This document shows, one piece after another, positions 1-8,700 of a stretch of DNA of 19,059 nucleotides. The first letter of the stretch is position 1. The number at the start of each line of letters is the position of its first letter. The position numbers and the translations under genes are program-made. The notes under the pieces are model-generated. The model was given only the letters and a program-made list of their open reading frames with translations. It did no database searches and had not been told where the DNA came from. This DNA comes from an uncultured Eubacterium sp. (lineage in GTDB: Bacteria; Bacillota; Clostridia; Lachnospirales; CAG-274): NCBI GenBank assembly GCA_900543365.1, contig UQRG01000013.1:1-19059 (forward strand), given 5' to 3'.

Positions 1-425
1 TTTTTTAGTTTATTCATATTGTCTTGAACAATAGGATTTTCGTACATATTAGTATTCATAGCAGGAGCTATAAATACAGGACATTTGCAAGCCATAACAG
101 TTGTAGAAAGCATATCATCAGCTATTCCGTTAGCTAATTTGCCAATAATGTTAGCTGTTGCAGGAGCAATAATAACGGCAGCACTTGCTTTAGCTAATGA
201 AATATGTTCAACATCATAAGTATAGTTTTTCTCAAATGTGTCTGTAATACATTTGTTGTTTGTTAGTCTTTCAAATGTAAGAGGGGTTATGAATTCTGTA
301 GCATTTTTACTCATTATTACATTGACATTATAACCATTTTTAACTAAAACTCTGGCTAAATAAGCAGACTTGTAGGCAGCTATGGAGCTTGTTACACAAA
401 GTAAAACTGTTTTTTTGTCAGACAA
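1..425 (-). CDS. coaBC: Coenzyme A biosynthesis bifunctional protein CoaBC, N-terminal part (cut by window edge)
   Basis: This is the flavin-dependent phosphopantothenoylcysteine decarboxylase (CoaC) domain, which makes 4'-phosphopantetheine for coenzyme A. In most bacteria a CoaB synthetase domain follows on the same chain; here that part lies beyond base 1. About 141 residues are visible. The N-terminus reads SDKKTVLLCVTSSIAAYKSA, the flavoprotein loop of the family. VEHISLAKAS supplies the expected active-site His, and PAMNTNMYENP near the edge matches the PxMNxxMW-type substrate clamp with Tyr for Trp. The start is taken as TTG at 425-423 because AGGATG sits about 8 bases upstream. An in-frame GTG at 434-432 would lie on top of that ribosome site and is less likely. 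The gene has its own promoter. It is confidently CoaBC-like, but whether CoaB is fused cannot be seen. Confidence 0.9.
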   Translation of the reverse strand, partial: MSDKKTVLLCVTSSIAAYKSAYLARVLVKNGYNVNVIMSKNATEFITPLTFERLTNNKCITDTFEKNYTYDVEHISLAKASAAVIIAPATANIIGKLANGIADDMLSTTVMACKCPVFIAPAMNTNMYENPIVQDNMNKLK

Positions 426-460
426 CTTAATCACATCCTATTATTAGTAAATTTAAAATA

Positions 461-489
461 ATTTTAACATTAATGTAGATTTTGTGCAA
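461..489 (-). promoter_or_regulatory. Promoter of coaBC
   Basis: On the minus strand, TTGCAC (489-484) is followed after 17 bases by TAAAAT (466-461). A TGT just before the -10 box gives an extended -10. It sits about 35 bases upstream of the TTG start of coaBC. Seen directly; that it is active is inferred. Confidence 0.65.
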
Positions 490-502
490 TAGATATTTTA
501 TT

Positions 503-530
503 AAAAAACTGGATTAATTTAAAAACCCAG
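503..530 (-). terminator. Rho-independent terminator after the regulator remnant
   Basis: On the minus strand, CTGGGTT (530-524) pairs with AATCCAG (515-509) with one G-U pair. It is followed by a run of six T (508-503). It begins one base past the stop of the regulator remnant at 531 and ends just before the coaBC promoter, so it was probably the original terminator of that lost gene and now insulates coaBC. Confidence 0.6.
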
Positions 531-629
531 CTAATCATTTACATATTCAAGTAAGTCACTAATATCACAATTTAAAACACAGCATATTTTAGAAACTAAA
601 CCAATATCCACCATATTAATATTTTCGGC
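531..629 (-). pseudogene. Remnant of a small Cro/C1-type (HTH_26/YozG-like) regulator, C-terminal end only
   Basis: Read from 629 down to the TAG at 533-531 the frame encodes about 32 residues, ending KICCVLNCDISDLLEYVND. This matches the conserved C-terminal end of the roughly 70-residue Cro/C1-type regulators of Firmicutes, whose usual form is KICxALxCxxxDLxEYxxD. The N-terminal helix-turn-helix part is absent: an in-frame TAA stands at 632-630 and nothing recognisable follows upstream. The only ATG in frame (614) has no ribosome site, so a functional 27-residue product is unlikely. Its terminator survives at 503-530. These regulators often sit beside small accessory genes, and the neighbouring plus-strand gene is also dead, which suggests a deletion took out the region between them. 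The family call rests on motif recognition. Confidence 0.65.
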
Positions 630-686
630 TTAATAATAACGATTTATAATATACCCATAAATAAGTATAATAATTAAGGAGATAAT

Positions 687-899
687 ACGAATACAATAGA
701 AAAAACTGCTTGTTTTACTGGATATAGAAAGATTAATATATTAGATTATATAAAAGTAAGAATAAAATTAAATCGGGAAATTAAAAAATGAATAAATAAA
801 GGTGTTAAGTATTTTGGTTGTAGTGGTGATGTTGGTTTTGATATGAATGCAGGCATAACAATTTTAAAATATAAAAATTATGTATTTATAAAATTTTAA
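687..899 (+). pseudogene. Decayed DUF1273 / SLOG-superfamily gene (YpsA-like)
   Basis: The reading frame from 687 gives TIEKTACFTGYRKINIL, later KGVKYFGCSGDVGFDMNAG, and stops at 897-899. This follows the pattern of clostridial DUF1273 proteins: a KTCCFTGHR-type start, then GxxxFxxGGAxGFDxxAA, the nucleotide-binding region of the SLOG fold. Three lesions are visible. A good ribosome site AAGGAG (676-681) leads to ACG at 687-689 where ATG is expected. An in-frame TGA (789-791) interrupts the chain. The frame ends about 70 codons in, where intact relatives are far longer. The last arginine or histidine of FTGHR is partly changed (FTGYR). Intact members are proposed to bind nucleotide-like ligands. 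This copy should make no functional product. Confidence 0.7.
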
Positions 900-945
900 A
901 CAAACAAAATGGTTATATATAAAAACGAAAATTGAACTTACAATA

Positions 946-980
946 AATAAAGGCTAAATTTTTAAAATCCAGCCTTTATT
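946..980 (-). terminator. Terminator downstream of nadB
   Basis: The arms AATAAAGGCT (946-955) and AGCCTTTATT (971-980) are perfectly complementary over 10 bases, with a 15-base loop that can pair further (ATTTT with AAAAT). It begins 9 bases beyond the nadB stop. On the minus strand the stem runs into a T-rich tract. It probably also limits transcription arriving from the left on the plus strand. Confidence 0.7.
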
Positions 981-988
981 AATAAATA

Positions 989-2464
989 TTAATCATTAAT
1001 TATGTAATGAGCACCAATACTTTTTTTTCTATTTTCAGCAGCTTTAGCAATAAGCCAGCCTGCAGTAAGCATATTATAAATTTCAAGTCTATCTGGTGGA
1101 GTATTTATAATATCAAGTTTACCGAAATTTTTATCTGGCGAATATTTTTCAAACCATTCAATAATACTATGAATATTACCGGTATGCCTTACTATACCTA
1201 AAAATTTCATCATTTGTTGTTGAATTTCTTTTTTAGTTGGCAATTCACCTAAAGTTTGAGTAGGTATTACATCATCAAAATCTTCGGCATTTCTTGGAGT
1301 ATTTACAATATTGTCAGCCAAAAGTTTGCCAAAAACAAGACCTTCAAGTAAAGAATTACTTGCTAATCTATTAGCACCGTGAACACCGGTACAAGCAACT
1401 TCACCCACGGCATAAAGACCATCAATATTTGTTATACCCTCTGGTGTGGCTTCAACACCACCCATATGGAAGTGAGCACCAGGAGCAACAGGTATCATTT
1501 TATCGTCTACATTTACACCGTGTTCTTCGCAAATTTCAGTTACTGTTGGAAACTTTTCTCTAAAATTGTCAATAGCTGAGGTATCAAGGAATATTTTTTC
1601 ACCTTTTAAATAATGTGCATAAACTTCTCTTGAAACTACATCCCTTGGTGCAAGGTCTTTTTGAGGATGTACACCCTCCATTATTTTTTCACCCTTATCA
1701 TTAACAAGTATACCACCAGCACCTCTAACAGCTTCAGATACAAGACCATAAGCCTTGCCATTTATTGTAAGCATAGTAGGATGAAATTGTATAAATTCAA
1801 GATTTTTTAACTTACAGCCAGCTCTATAAGCCATAGCCATACCATCACCAGTAATAGTTACATCATTTGATGTTGAAGGATAAAGTTGACCAATACCACC
1901 GGTTGCAAGTACCGTATAATCTGCTTTATAGTGAGATATTTCACCAGTTTTTAAATTTTTAGTAATTGCACCGCTACACTTATTATTGTTTACTCTAAGT
2001 TCAAGTGCCATTTCATTTTGTAATATATTTACATCAGTTGTAACATTTCTCAAAAGTTGTTCAACAACTCTTAAGCCTGTTCTGTCCCCACCTGCGTGTA
2101 TAATTCTGTTAAGTCTGTGAGCACCCTCTCTACCAAAAGCAATGTTTCCGTTTTCGTCTTTATCAAATACCATACCAGTTTTAATAAACTCTCGTATAAC
2201 ATTTGGTGCAGTAGAAACTAACTTTATTACAGCATCAGAATCATTAAGATTACAACCTGCTATCATAGTATCTTCATAGTGCCAGTGATAATCGTCCTTT
2301 TCAGAAAGGGCAACAGAAATACCACCTTGAGCTAAAGAAGAATTGCAAGATTTGCGTAATCCTTTTGTTATTATAGTTATTTTTTTCTTGTATTTACAAA
2401 GCTCTGATGCAACACTTAGAGCACCTATGCCAGAGCCAATTACCAATACATCGGTTTTTATCAT
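989..2464 (-). CDS. nadB: L-aspartate oxidase
   Basis: A cytosolic FAD enzyme that oxidises L-aspartate to iminoaspartate, the first step of de novo NAD synthesis; NadA (quinolinate synthase) uses the product. The 491-residue chain opens with the dinucleotide-binding motif VIGSGIGALSVASEL (about residues 8-22). It then shows SSLAQGGISVAL, HAGGDRTG, LEFIQFHPTM, SEAVRGAGG, APRDVVSREV, HFHMGG and the C-terminal FAD motif GVHGANRLASNSLLEG. These separate aspartate oxidases from the related succinate dehydrogenase and fumarate reductase flavoproteins. The chain is about 50 residues shorter than E. coli NadB, mainly at the C-terminus, as is common in Firmicutes. AGAGGT precedes the ATG. The gene is monocistronic between its own promoter and terminator. 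The usual partners nadA and nadC are not in the window and must lie elsewhere or be missing. Confidence 0.95.
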   Translation of the reverse strand: MIKTDVLVIGSGIGALSVASELCKYKKKITIITKGLRKSCNSSLAQGGISVALSEKDDYHWHYEDTMIAGCNLNDSDAVIKLVSTAPNVIREFIKTGMVFDKDENGNIAFGREGAHRLNRIIHAGGDRTGLRVVEQLLRNVTTDVNILQNEMALELRVNNNKCSGAITKNLKTGEISHYKADYTVLATGGIGQLYPSTSNDVTITGDGMAMAYRAGCKLKNLEFIQFHPTMLTINGKAYGLVSEAVRGAGGILVNDKGEKIMEGVHPQKDLAPRDVVSREVYAHYLKGEKIFLDTSAIDNFREKFPTVTEICEEHGVNVDDKMIPVAPGAHFHMGGVEATPEGITNIDGLYAVGEVACTGVHGANRLASNSLLEGLVFGKLLADNIVNTPRNAEDFDDVIPTQTLGELPTKKEIQQQMMKFLGIVRHTGNIHSIIEWFEKYSPDKNFGKLDIINTPPDRLEIYNMLTAGWLIAKAAENRKKSIGAHYIIND

Positions 2465-2499
2465 TATAATTTACCTCTTTGTAAAATTGTTTTATTATT

Positions 2500-2527
2500 A
2501 TTGTACACTAAAATGAAAATAATTCAA
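2500..2527 (-). promoter_or_regulatory. Promoter of nadB
   Basis: On the minus strand, TTGAAT (2527-2522) and TACAAT (2505-2500) are 16 bases apart, and the -10 lies about 35 bases upstream of the nadB ATG. I saw no clear palindrome that would mark a NAD-responsive repressor site. Confidence 0.6.
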
Positions 2528-2594
2528 GTTTTATATTTACTTTAGTATAAAAATTTTTTAATTGCTCATAATCTATATAGTAGGAGGTGATTTT

Positions 2595-3341
2595 TTGAAG
2601 AAGAAATACTTGGTTTTAGGAGTAGGTTTAATTATAATTGTTACGGCTGTAATTGTTATTAAAAAGGATACAGATGCAAATACTATACCTAATGTTATAA
2701 AGCCATCTCCAGTTTATGCAGATGTACCGAATGGTACTGTTCTTTATGACAATATCAATGGTAATGCTATTAATGTTATACTTTCAGGTTCTAAAGTTGA
2801 AATTTTAAAAGATAAAAATACACAATGGTATTGGGTAAGGCATAAAAGTCATTTAGGTTGGGTAAAAGGTGAAAGCCTTAAGATACCAGCCGATAGACAG
2901 ACAAACACTGCTCAGTTATCTGAAAATGTTGTTTTAGGTTATGCTAATAAAACATTTGAAAGTAATACAAAGCATTTTGTTTGGGTTGATATAGATAGAC
3001 AGAGAGTTTATGTTTTAGTTGGTAAAAAAGGTAATTGGAAAATTGAAAAAATAATAATTTGTGCTACAGGTGTTAATAAGTCACCAACAACAAGAGGTAC
3101 TTTTGAAATAAGTGATAAAGGAACTTGGTTTTATTCAGATAGACTTAAAAGTGGAGCAATGTATTGGTCTAGATTTAATGAAAGCTATCTTTTTCATTCG
3201 GTTGCTATGGATAAAAATAGGAATGTTACTGATTCTGTTCTTGGAGAAAGACGCTCAAGTGGTTGTGTTAGAATGTCTGTTAATGATGCAAAATGGTTTT
3301 TTGAAAATATTGAAGCAGGAACAAAAGTTTGGGTTTATTAA
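2595..3341 (+). CDS. L,D-transpeptidase (YkuD) family protein with SH3-like domain
   Basis: Predicted membrane-anchored cell-envelope enzyme that makes 3-3 cross-links in peptidoglycan or related transpeptidations. Start: TTG at 2595 behind a strong AGGAGG (2582-2587); a further-upstream TTG at 2562 has no ribosome site. This gives 248 residues. Residues 5-22 form one hydrophobic anchor. Residues about 45-97 look like a bacterial SH3 domain (W78, W80, W89). The YkuD domain spans about 125-248 with its motif His201 and Cys224 in RRSSGCVRMSVNDAKW. The usual SHGC is SSGC here, a variant I believe also occurs in other L,D-transpeptidases such as E. coli YcbB, so activity is still expected. A DUF2334 deacetylase-like gene follows after about 100 bases with its own promoter, so the two may both act at the envelope. 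Confidence 0.85.
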   Translation: MKKKYLVLGVGLIIIVTAVIVIKKDTDANTIPNVIKPSPVYADVPNGTVLYDNINGNAINVILSGSKVEILKDKNTQWYWVRHKSHLGWVKGESLKIPADRQTNTAQLSENVVLGYANKTFESNTKHFVWVDIDRQRVYVLVGKKGNWKIEKIIICATGVNKSPTTRGTFEISDKGTWFYSDRLKSGAMYWSRFNESYLFHSVAMDKNRNVTDSVLGERRSSGCVRMSVNDAKWFFENIEAGTKVWVY

Positions 3342-3346
3342 ATATT

Positions 3347-3375
3347 AATTATAAAATAAATTTTATATAATTTTT
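3347..3375 (+). terminator. Weak AT-only terminator after the YkuD gene
   Basis: AATTATAAAAT (3347-3357) can pair with ATTTTATATAATT (from 3360) with one bulge, followed by a T run at 3371-3375. The stem contains only A-T pairs, so it is at best a weak terminator. Confidence 0.3.
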
Positions 3376-3376
3376 A

Positions 3377-3405
3377 TTGAAGGATGGTAATATTTAGTGT
3401 ATAAT
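3377..3405 (+). promoter_or_regulatory. Promoter of the DUF2334 gene and flavoprotein gene
   Basis: TTGAAG (3377-3382) and a perfect TATAAT (3400-3405) are exactly 17 bases apart, and the ATG follows at 3441. A close match to the housekeeping sigma factor consensus. It should drive the two-gene unit 3441-5581. Confidence 0.75.
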
Positions 3406-3440
3406 TCTTATTGAAATCAAAGTACGAAGAAGGAATAAAA

Positions 3441-4718
3441 ATGAAAAAAGCAATTATACTTATGCTGTTGTCTGCAATAACAATTGCTGGAATATTTCCA
3501 TCGATTGCATTTGCCGGTGATTATATTGAGTATGTTGAACCAGAAATAAAACTGAATATTGTAGAGAACAATACACTTATTAAATATCCTTTGGGAGAAA
3601 GTAAAAAAAGTGTATTCTGCAACGGTAGACTTTGTGTCCCTGTTAATGAAGGTGTAAAATTAATGGGTGGTAAAAGTCAGAATGTGTCAGGCATTTTAAA
3701 AATAGCAATTAACAATAAAAATTACTTTGTTAATAAGGGTGTTACAAGTAATAGACCTAAAGTTTTTACTTATGATAATGAGGAGTATATTTCTATTTAT
3801 GAAATTACTGTTCCTTTTGACTATGAACTTATAGTTAATGTATCAGCTAATACTGCTGAAATTATGGCTGAAAGTAACTTAAATACTTATAATCAGTCTG
3901 TTAAATCTGTTAAGAGTGCTTATATAAGACTTGAGGATATTACTGCCGACGGAATGAAGCCGGGGAAAATTGGTAATTATACTGTAGATATGCTTGAAAA
4001 ACTTAAGTATACTTCTGAGTATATGTATCAAAGTAATCAGCATTATTACATTGCTTGGATACCTGTTTATGCCTGTCCGGAGTTGAGCTACTGGAATGAT
4101 GTATCAAAGGATTATAATCTTTATAATTCATACTTCCTTTATGTTATTGATTATATGGTGGACCATAATGGGCATTTAGGACTTCACGGATATACTCACC
4201 AATACGGTAATGATGAAAGTGCTGTGGGATATGAATGGGGTGAAAATACACCTTATAATAATAATGAACAGCAAAGAAGAATGGTAGCAGCAAAAGAAAC
4301 TTGTCATAAACTTGGATATAATGATGAATTTTTTGAATTCCCTCATTATGGTGCAACAGATGCTCAAATGAAAATGGCAGAATATTATTTTGATGCAGTT
4401 TATCAATCATATCCTGATAATAAGCATTATAACTATTTAACATATACATCAAGGTCAGGAAAATGTGTATATTATATTCCAACGCCAGCTGATTATGTTC
4501 ATTATAGAAGAGATGAATCTATATTTGATAGAATTAAAAACTCTGTTTCAAAGGGTTATGCCCTTAGTCTTTTCTATCATCCTGTTATTGATAATAATCA
4601 GTTTGAAATTGAAACAGTTGATAATAAAAGAGTGTGGAAGTATTCAAAGGAAGGAACTTTGCCAAGTATAGTTAATTATGTTGCTAATCTTGGTTACAGT
4701 TTTTCTAGTTTTAAGTAA
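3441..4718 (+). CDS. Secreted DUF2334 (polysaccharide-deacetylase-like) protein
   Basis: Start: ATG at 3441 with AAGGA just upstream. The in-frame TTG at 3411 would put ten charged residues before the signal peptide and is rejected. Of 425 residues, 1-25 form a signal peptide ending AFA before GDY. Residues about 55-142 resemble the copper-amine-oxidase N-terminal (stalk-like) domain often found on clostridial surface proteins (RLCVPVNEG, then LKIAINNKNYFV), with Cys60 and Cys65 close together. The catalytic-like part starts about 160: YIRLEDIT takes the place of the LRxDD metal motif, HLGLHGYTHQYG (246-257) is the His motif typical of DUF2334, and LFYHP lies near the C-terminus. DUF2334 has a polysaccharide-deacetylase-like fold; the substrate is unknown. 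Its place next to a YkuD enzyme suggests wall or surface polysaccharide, which is inference. A flavoprotein gene follows after 11 bases. Confidence 0.75.
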   Translation: MKKAIILMLLSAITIAGIFPSIAFAGDYIEYVEPEIKLNIVENNTLIKYPLGESKKSVFCNGRLCVPVNEGVKLMGGKSQNVSGILKIAINNKNYFVNKGVTSNRPKVFTYDNEEYISIYEITVPFDYELIVNVSANTAEIMAESNLNTYNQSVKSVKSAYIRLEDITADGMKPGKIGNYTVDMLEKLKYTSEYMYQSNQHYYIAWIPVYACPELSYWNDVSKDYNLYNSYFLYVIDYMVDHNGHLGLHGYTHQYGNDESAVGYEWGENTPYNNNEQQRRMVAAKETCHKLGYNDEFFEFPHYGATDAQMKMAEYYFDAVYQSYPDNKHYNYLTYTSRSGKCVYYIPTPADYVHYRRDESIFDRIKNSVSKGYALSLFYHPVIDNNQFEIETVDNKRVWKYSKEGTLPSIVNYVANLGYSFSSFK

Positions 4719-4729
4719 AGGATAAAATT

Positions 4730-5581
4730 ATGGCAAGTGTAATTATAATAGGTGGAGGACCAGCAGGTGTTTCAGCGGGACTTTATACTATAAGAGCTAA
4801 CATTGAAACAACTATATTTACTCAAGGAGGAAGTGCCTTAATAAAGGCTGAAAAAATTGAAAATTATTATGGATTTCCGAATGGAATAAGTGGTAAAGAC
4901 CTTTACAAAAGAGGTATTGAGTCAGTTGAAAATTTAGGTGCTAGAGTTATTGAACAAGAGGTTATAGGTGCTGGTTATAATGGCAAATTTGTTGTAGAAA
5001 CGAAAACTGGTTCTTATGAGGCAGATGCTCTTGTTATAGCTAATGGAGCATCAAGAAGTGTGCCTAAAATAAATAACATTAGCAAATTTGAGGGTAAAGG
5101 TGTTAGTTATTGTGCTGTTTGTGATGCCTTTTTCTACAGAGGTAGGAATGTTGCTGTAATAGGTAGTGGTGAATATGCTATTCACGAGGCTGATGTTTTA
5201 AGTAAAGTTGCTGAAAATGTTACAATACTTACAAATGGTGAAAAATCACCAAATTATGGAAATTGTGATACAAGAAAAATTGTCTCAATAGAAGGGGATA
5301 ATACTGTTGAATATGTTTTGTTTGATGATGGAAATAAGCTCCCAGTAAGTGGTGTGTTTGTTGCTATTGGAGTTGCTGGAGGCGTTGACTTAGCAAAAAA
5401 ACTTGGAGCTGTTGTTAATGGTAATTATATAGATGTTAATGACAATATGCAAACTAATATACCCAATCTTTATGCTGTAGGTGATTGTACAGGTGGATTG
5501 TTACAAGTTTCAAAGGCTGTTTGTGATGGTGCTAAGGCTGGTATTAATATTATAAAGGCATTAAGAGATAAGAAAAAGTAA
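4730..5581 (+). CDS. Thioredoxin-reductase-like flavoprotein, short form lacking the NADPH arginine motif
   Basis: A pyridine-nucleotide-disulfide oxidoreductase of the low-molecular-weight thioredoxin reductase type, 283 residues against a usual length near 310. The FAD motif GGGPAGVSAGLYTIRA lies at 8-23, the redox pair Cys128-Ala-Val-Cys131 in SYCAVCDAFFYRG, and the C-terminal FAD motif YAVGDCTGG at 248-256. The second Rossmann motif GSGEYA (145-150) is present. The HRRxxxRA segment that binds the NADPH phosphate is replaced by LTNGEKSPN, and the NADPH domain is about 25 residues shorter than usual. Clostridia have ferredoxin- or otherwise NADPH-independent flavin thioredoxin reductases with such losses, so the electron donor may not be NADPH. 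No thioredoxin gene is adjacent. The gene lies 11 bases after the DUF2334 gene and is probably co-transcribed with it. Confidence 0.8.
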   Translation: MASVIIIGGGPAGVSAGLYTIRANIETTIFTQGGSALIKAEKIENYYGFPNGISGKDLYKRGIESVENLGARVIEQEVIGAGYNGKFVVETKTGSYEADALVIANGASRSVPKINNISKFEGKGVSYCAVCDAFFYRGRNVAVIGSGEYAIHEADVLSKVAENVTILTNGEKSPNYGNCDTRKIVSIEGDNTVEYVLFDDGNKLPVSGVFVAIGVAGGVDLAKKLGAVVNGNYIDVNDNMQTNIPNLYAVGDCTGGLLQVSKAVCDGAKAGINIIKALRDKKK

Positions 5582-5606
5582 ACAAAAAAATTAATAAATT
5601 ATTGTG

Positions 5607-5677
5607 AAAACCGACAGAATTACAATTTTTGGTAATAAAAAGTTATTACTTGACTTGTAATTCTGTCGGTTTTGTTT
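5607..5677 (+). terminator. Strong two-tier terminator hairpin
   Basis: AAAACCGACAGAATTACAA (5607-5625) pairs perfectly with 5655-5673 over 19 bases, and the loop holds a second perfect 7-base stem (GTAATAA 5632-5638 with TTATTAC 5643-5649). A T-rich tract follows. It ends the flavoprotein unit. The stem is longer than an ordinary terminator and, being flanked by A and T runs, could work in both directions. Confidence 0.8.
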
Positions 5678-5751
5678 TATTATTATTAATATAGCCGATT
5701 TTTTGTTTAAAGCACACATTATTTTTCGGCAATATAAAGGAGGAAAATCAA

Positions 5752-8700
5752 ATGAACGATGGATTAAAAAGAATTTTGAGTATTGTTCTTTCTGCTATTA
5801 TGATATTTTCAAGTGTCACATTTGTTAATATGTCAATTGTAATGGCTGATAGTAGCAGTTACATTTTAGAGGAAGGCGGTTGGCTTGAATCTGCTTATGT
5901 TGAGTGGACATCGGTTCCAAATGCAACTGGGTTTGCAGCTTATGTTAAAAAAGCTAATGAAGCTGATTCAAGTTATGTTAAGTTGGATAATGAGCTTATT
6001 AGAAAGTATCCAACATATTTTAGGGTTGATGCAGTAGGTTTATCTGCTGGTCAGTATGTTATTAAGGTTGTACCTTATATTAATGGTGCTTTAGATGAAA
6101 GTGCTGCTTTTGTATCTGGTACACTTGATGTTAAGGCTTATGACCGTTCTGGTTCTGCTTTTTCATCTAAGTCGCCTTTTTACGGCAAGGGTGTAGGTGC
6201 ATATAATAATGATGGTACGCTTAAGTCAGATGCACAGGTTCTTTATATTACTAAGGATACTGCTAAAACTGTTAAGGCTGATATAATTACTAATAAGAAT
6301 GGTACTACTACAGAAGTTACAGGTATGCAGGCTATAATTGATGCTAAGCAGAAAGGTTTAGATACTAGACCTCTTGACTTTAGAATTATTGGTACTATTG
6401 ATAAAGATAATATGGATAGTTTTAGTTCATCTGCTGAAGGTCTTCAAGTTAAAGGTAAGAATGCTGGAGCTGAGTTAAACATTACTATTGAAGGTATTGG
6501 TGAAGATGCAGGCATCAGAGGTTTTGGTATTCTTTGTAGAAATGTTGGTAATGTTGAGTTAAGAAATTTTGGTATTATGCTTTGTATGGACGACTCAATA
6601 TCTATTGATACTAACAATGACACATTATGGGTTCATAATATGGACTTATTCTATGGTTCAACTGGTGGCGATGCCGACCAAGCAAAGGGTGATGGTACAG
6701 TAGATGTTAAGGGTAAGTCAACTCGTGTAACTGTATCGTATAACCACTTTTGGGATAGTGGTAAGTCATCTCTTTGTGGTATGGGCAGCGAAGTAACATC
6801 TTCTCATATTACATATCACCACAATTGGTTCGACCACTCTGATTCAAGACATCCTAGAATTAGAGTACAGTCAGTACATATTTATAACAACTACTTTGAC
6901 GGTAATTCAAAGTATGGTGTAGGTGTAACATTAGGTTCATCAGCTTTTGTAGAAAGTAACTATTTTAGAAATTGTAAGCACCCTATGATGAGCTCAAAGC
7001 AGGGTTCAGATATTATGGAAAATGATAAAACAGGTGTTGCAGATTTCTCAGGGAAGGGTACATTTTCAGGAGAGGCCGGTGGTGTTATAAAGGCATATAA
7101 CAATCATATTGAAGGTTCTGATGCAGATAAGTTCAATGGTGGTGTTGAGCCGGTTTACTATGATGCTACTGCTACAGGAAATAATGGAAAGGCTTCACAG
7201 TATGATGCTTACTTAGTAACAACAAGAACTGAGAAAGTCCCAGAAACTGTTAAGGCGTTGTCTGGTGGTTCTTCTTATAATAATTTTGATACTGATACAG
7301 CTAATTTTGACTTAGGTGTTGACGAGGCTAATATTACTGCTGTTGAAGATGTACCAGCTGTTGTAACTAAGTATGCTGGTAGAGTAAATGGTGGTGACTT
7401 TAAGAATGATACAAACAAGTACACTGTTTTAAATGATGATAAAAGTTATGCAGTAGATACAGTATTAAAGTCCGCTCTTATAAGCTATACACCTTCGTTA
7501 GTATCTGTTGGTGGCATAGATGCAGGTGGTGAAGTTGATACAACTGTTTCTACAGAAACAACAACAGAAGTAACTACTGAAAAGGTAAGTGAAACAACTA
7601 CAGAAAAAGTTACAGAAACAACAACAATCAATGAAAATTCAAGTGAAACAACTACAGAAAATGTAAATCCAGAACCAGATTTTGTTTATGGTGATGTTGA
7701 TGGTAGTGGTAAAAGAAATATTAGTGATGTAAATATACTTATTGAACAAATAAGAAAGGGTGCAGTTAATGTAATTAAGGGTATTAATGATGTAAATAGT
7801 GACGGTGTTGTTGATACAGCTGATGTTGCTACACTTCTTCAGAAAGTTTTAAATGATAGTTTTAAGATGCCTTGTGAACCTACATCTTCAGAGCCTACAA
7901 CAGAAGCAACAACTGAGGCTACAACAATAGCAACAACGGAGTTAACAACAGAGTTAACAACAGTTGAGCCGACAACAGAATTAGTATCATTTGATGATAA
8001 ATATGATTTTGAAAACAATCCAGAAATCACCAAAGACGGCACAAGTGGTATTACATATACTGTAAGTACGAAGGGTCAGACTTCTGATAACTTAACTGCT
8101 GAAACAATAATTGCTGATTTTGGTGGTAGCAAGACATTATTACTTAATGACAAATCTGCTACAGATGCTGTTAAGGCGGTTGTTCCGGTTACTATTAAGA
8201 ATAAGGGTATTACAACTTATACTTTAAATATTACGCCTACAGAGGCTAAGGGTAACTGGACAGTATTTATGCTTGATGGCATAAAGGCTGACGGTACAGA
8301 TGGCGAAGTTTTAGGTTTAAGAATTGATAAGAGTAAGAACTATGGATTAAGAGTAAATGGAGGTTCTGCTGTAACATCTTCCAATGTTGCTGTAGTTTCT
8401 AATACAACAGTAAATGTAGTTATAATTGTTGATTTTGATAATGATACAGCTACATTAAGTGTAAATGACAGCACACCTGTTACTGTAACAGATGTTGATG
8501 CTAAGTCAATTAAGTCTATGTCTTTCCAAACAGCAACAGATGCCAGAAGTCTTTATGTTGATAATATAACAACTGCTGGAGGTAGTTATTATGGTGAAAT
8601 TGTTGAATCTACTGAAACAACAGAAGAAACAACAGGGCAGACTACAGAGACAACAACAGAAAAAATAACAGAGAAGACTACAGCAGAGGCAACAACAGAA

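Noticed and set aside
2562..2594. Upstream TTG start for the YkuD gene
   Set aside because: No ribosome site before it, and the strong AGGAGG at 2582-2587 would fall inside the gene; TTG at 2595 fits.
3411..3440. Upstream TTG start for the DUF2334 gene
   Set aside because: It lies only a few bases from the -10 box and would add charged residues before the signal peptide; ATG at 3441 has AAGGA before it.
5694..5730. GCCGA/TCGGC inverted repeat upstream of the pectate lyase
   Set aside because: Five paired bases with a 27-base spacer and no T run; too short to be a terminator or riboswitch on its own.
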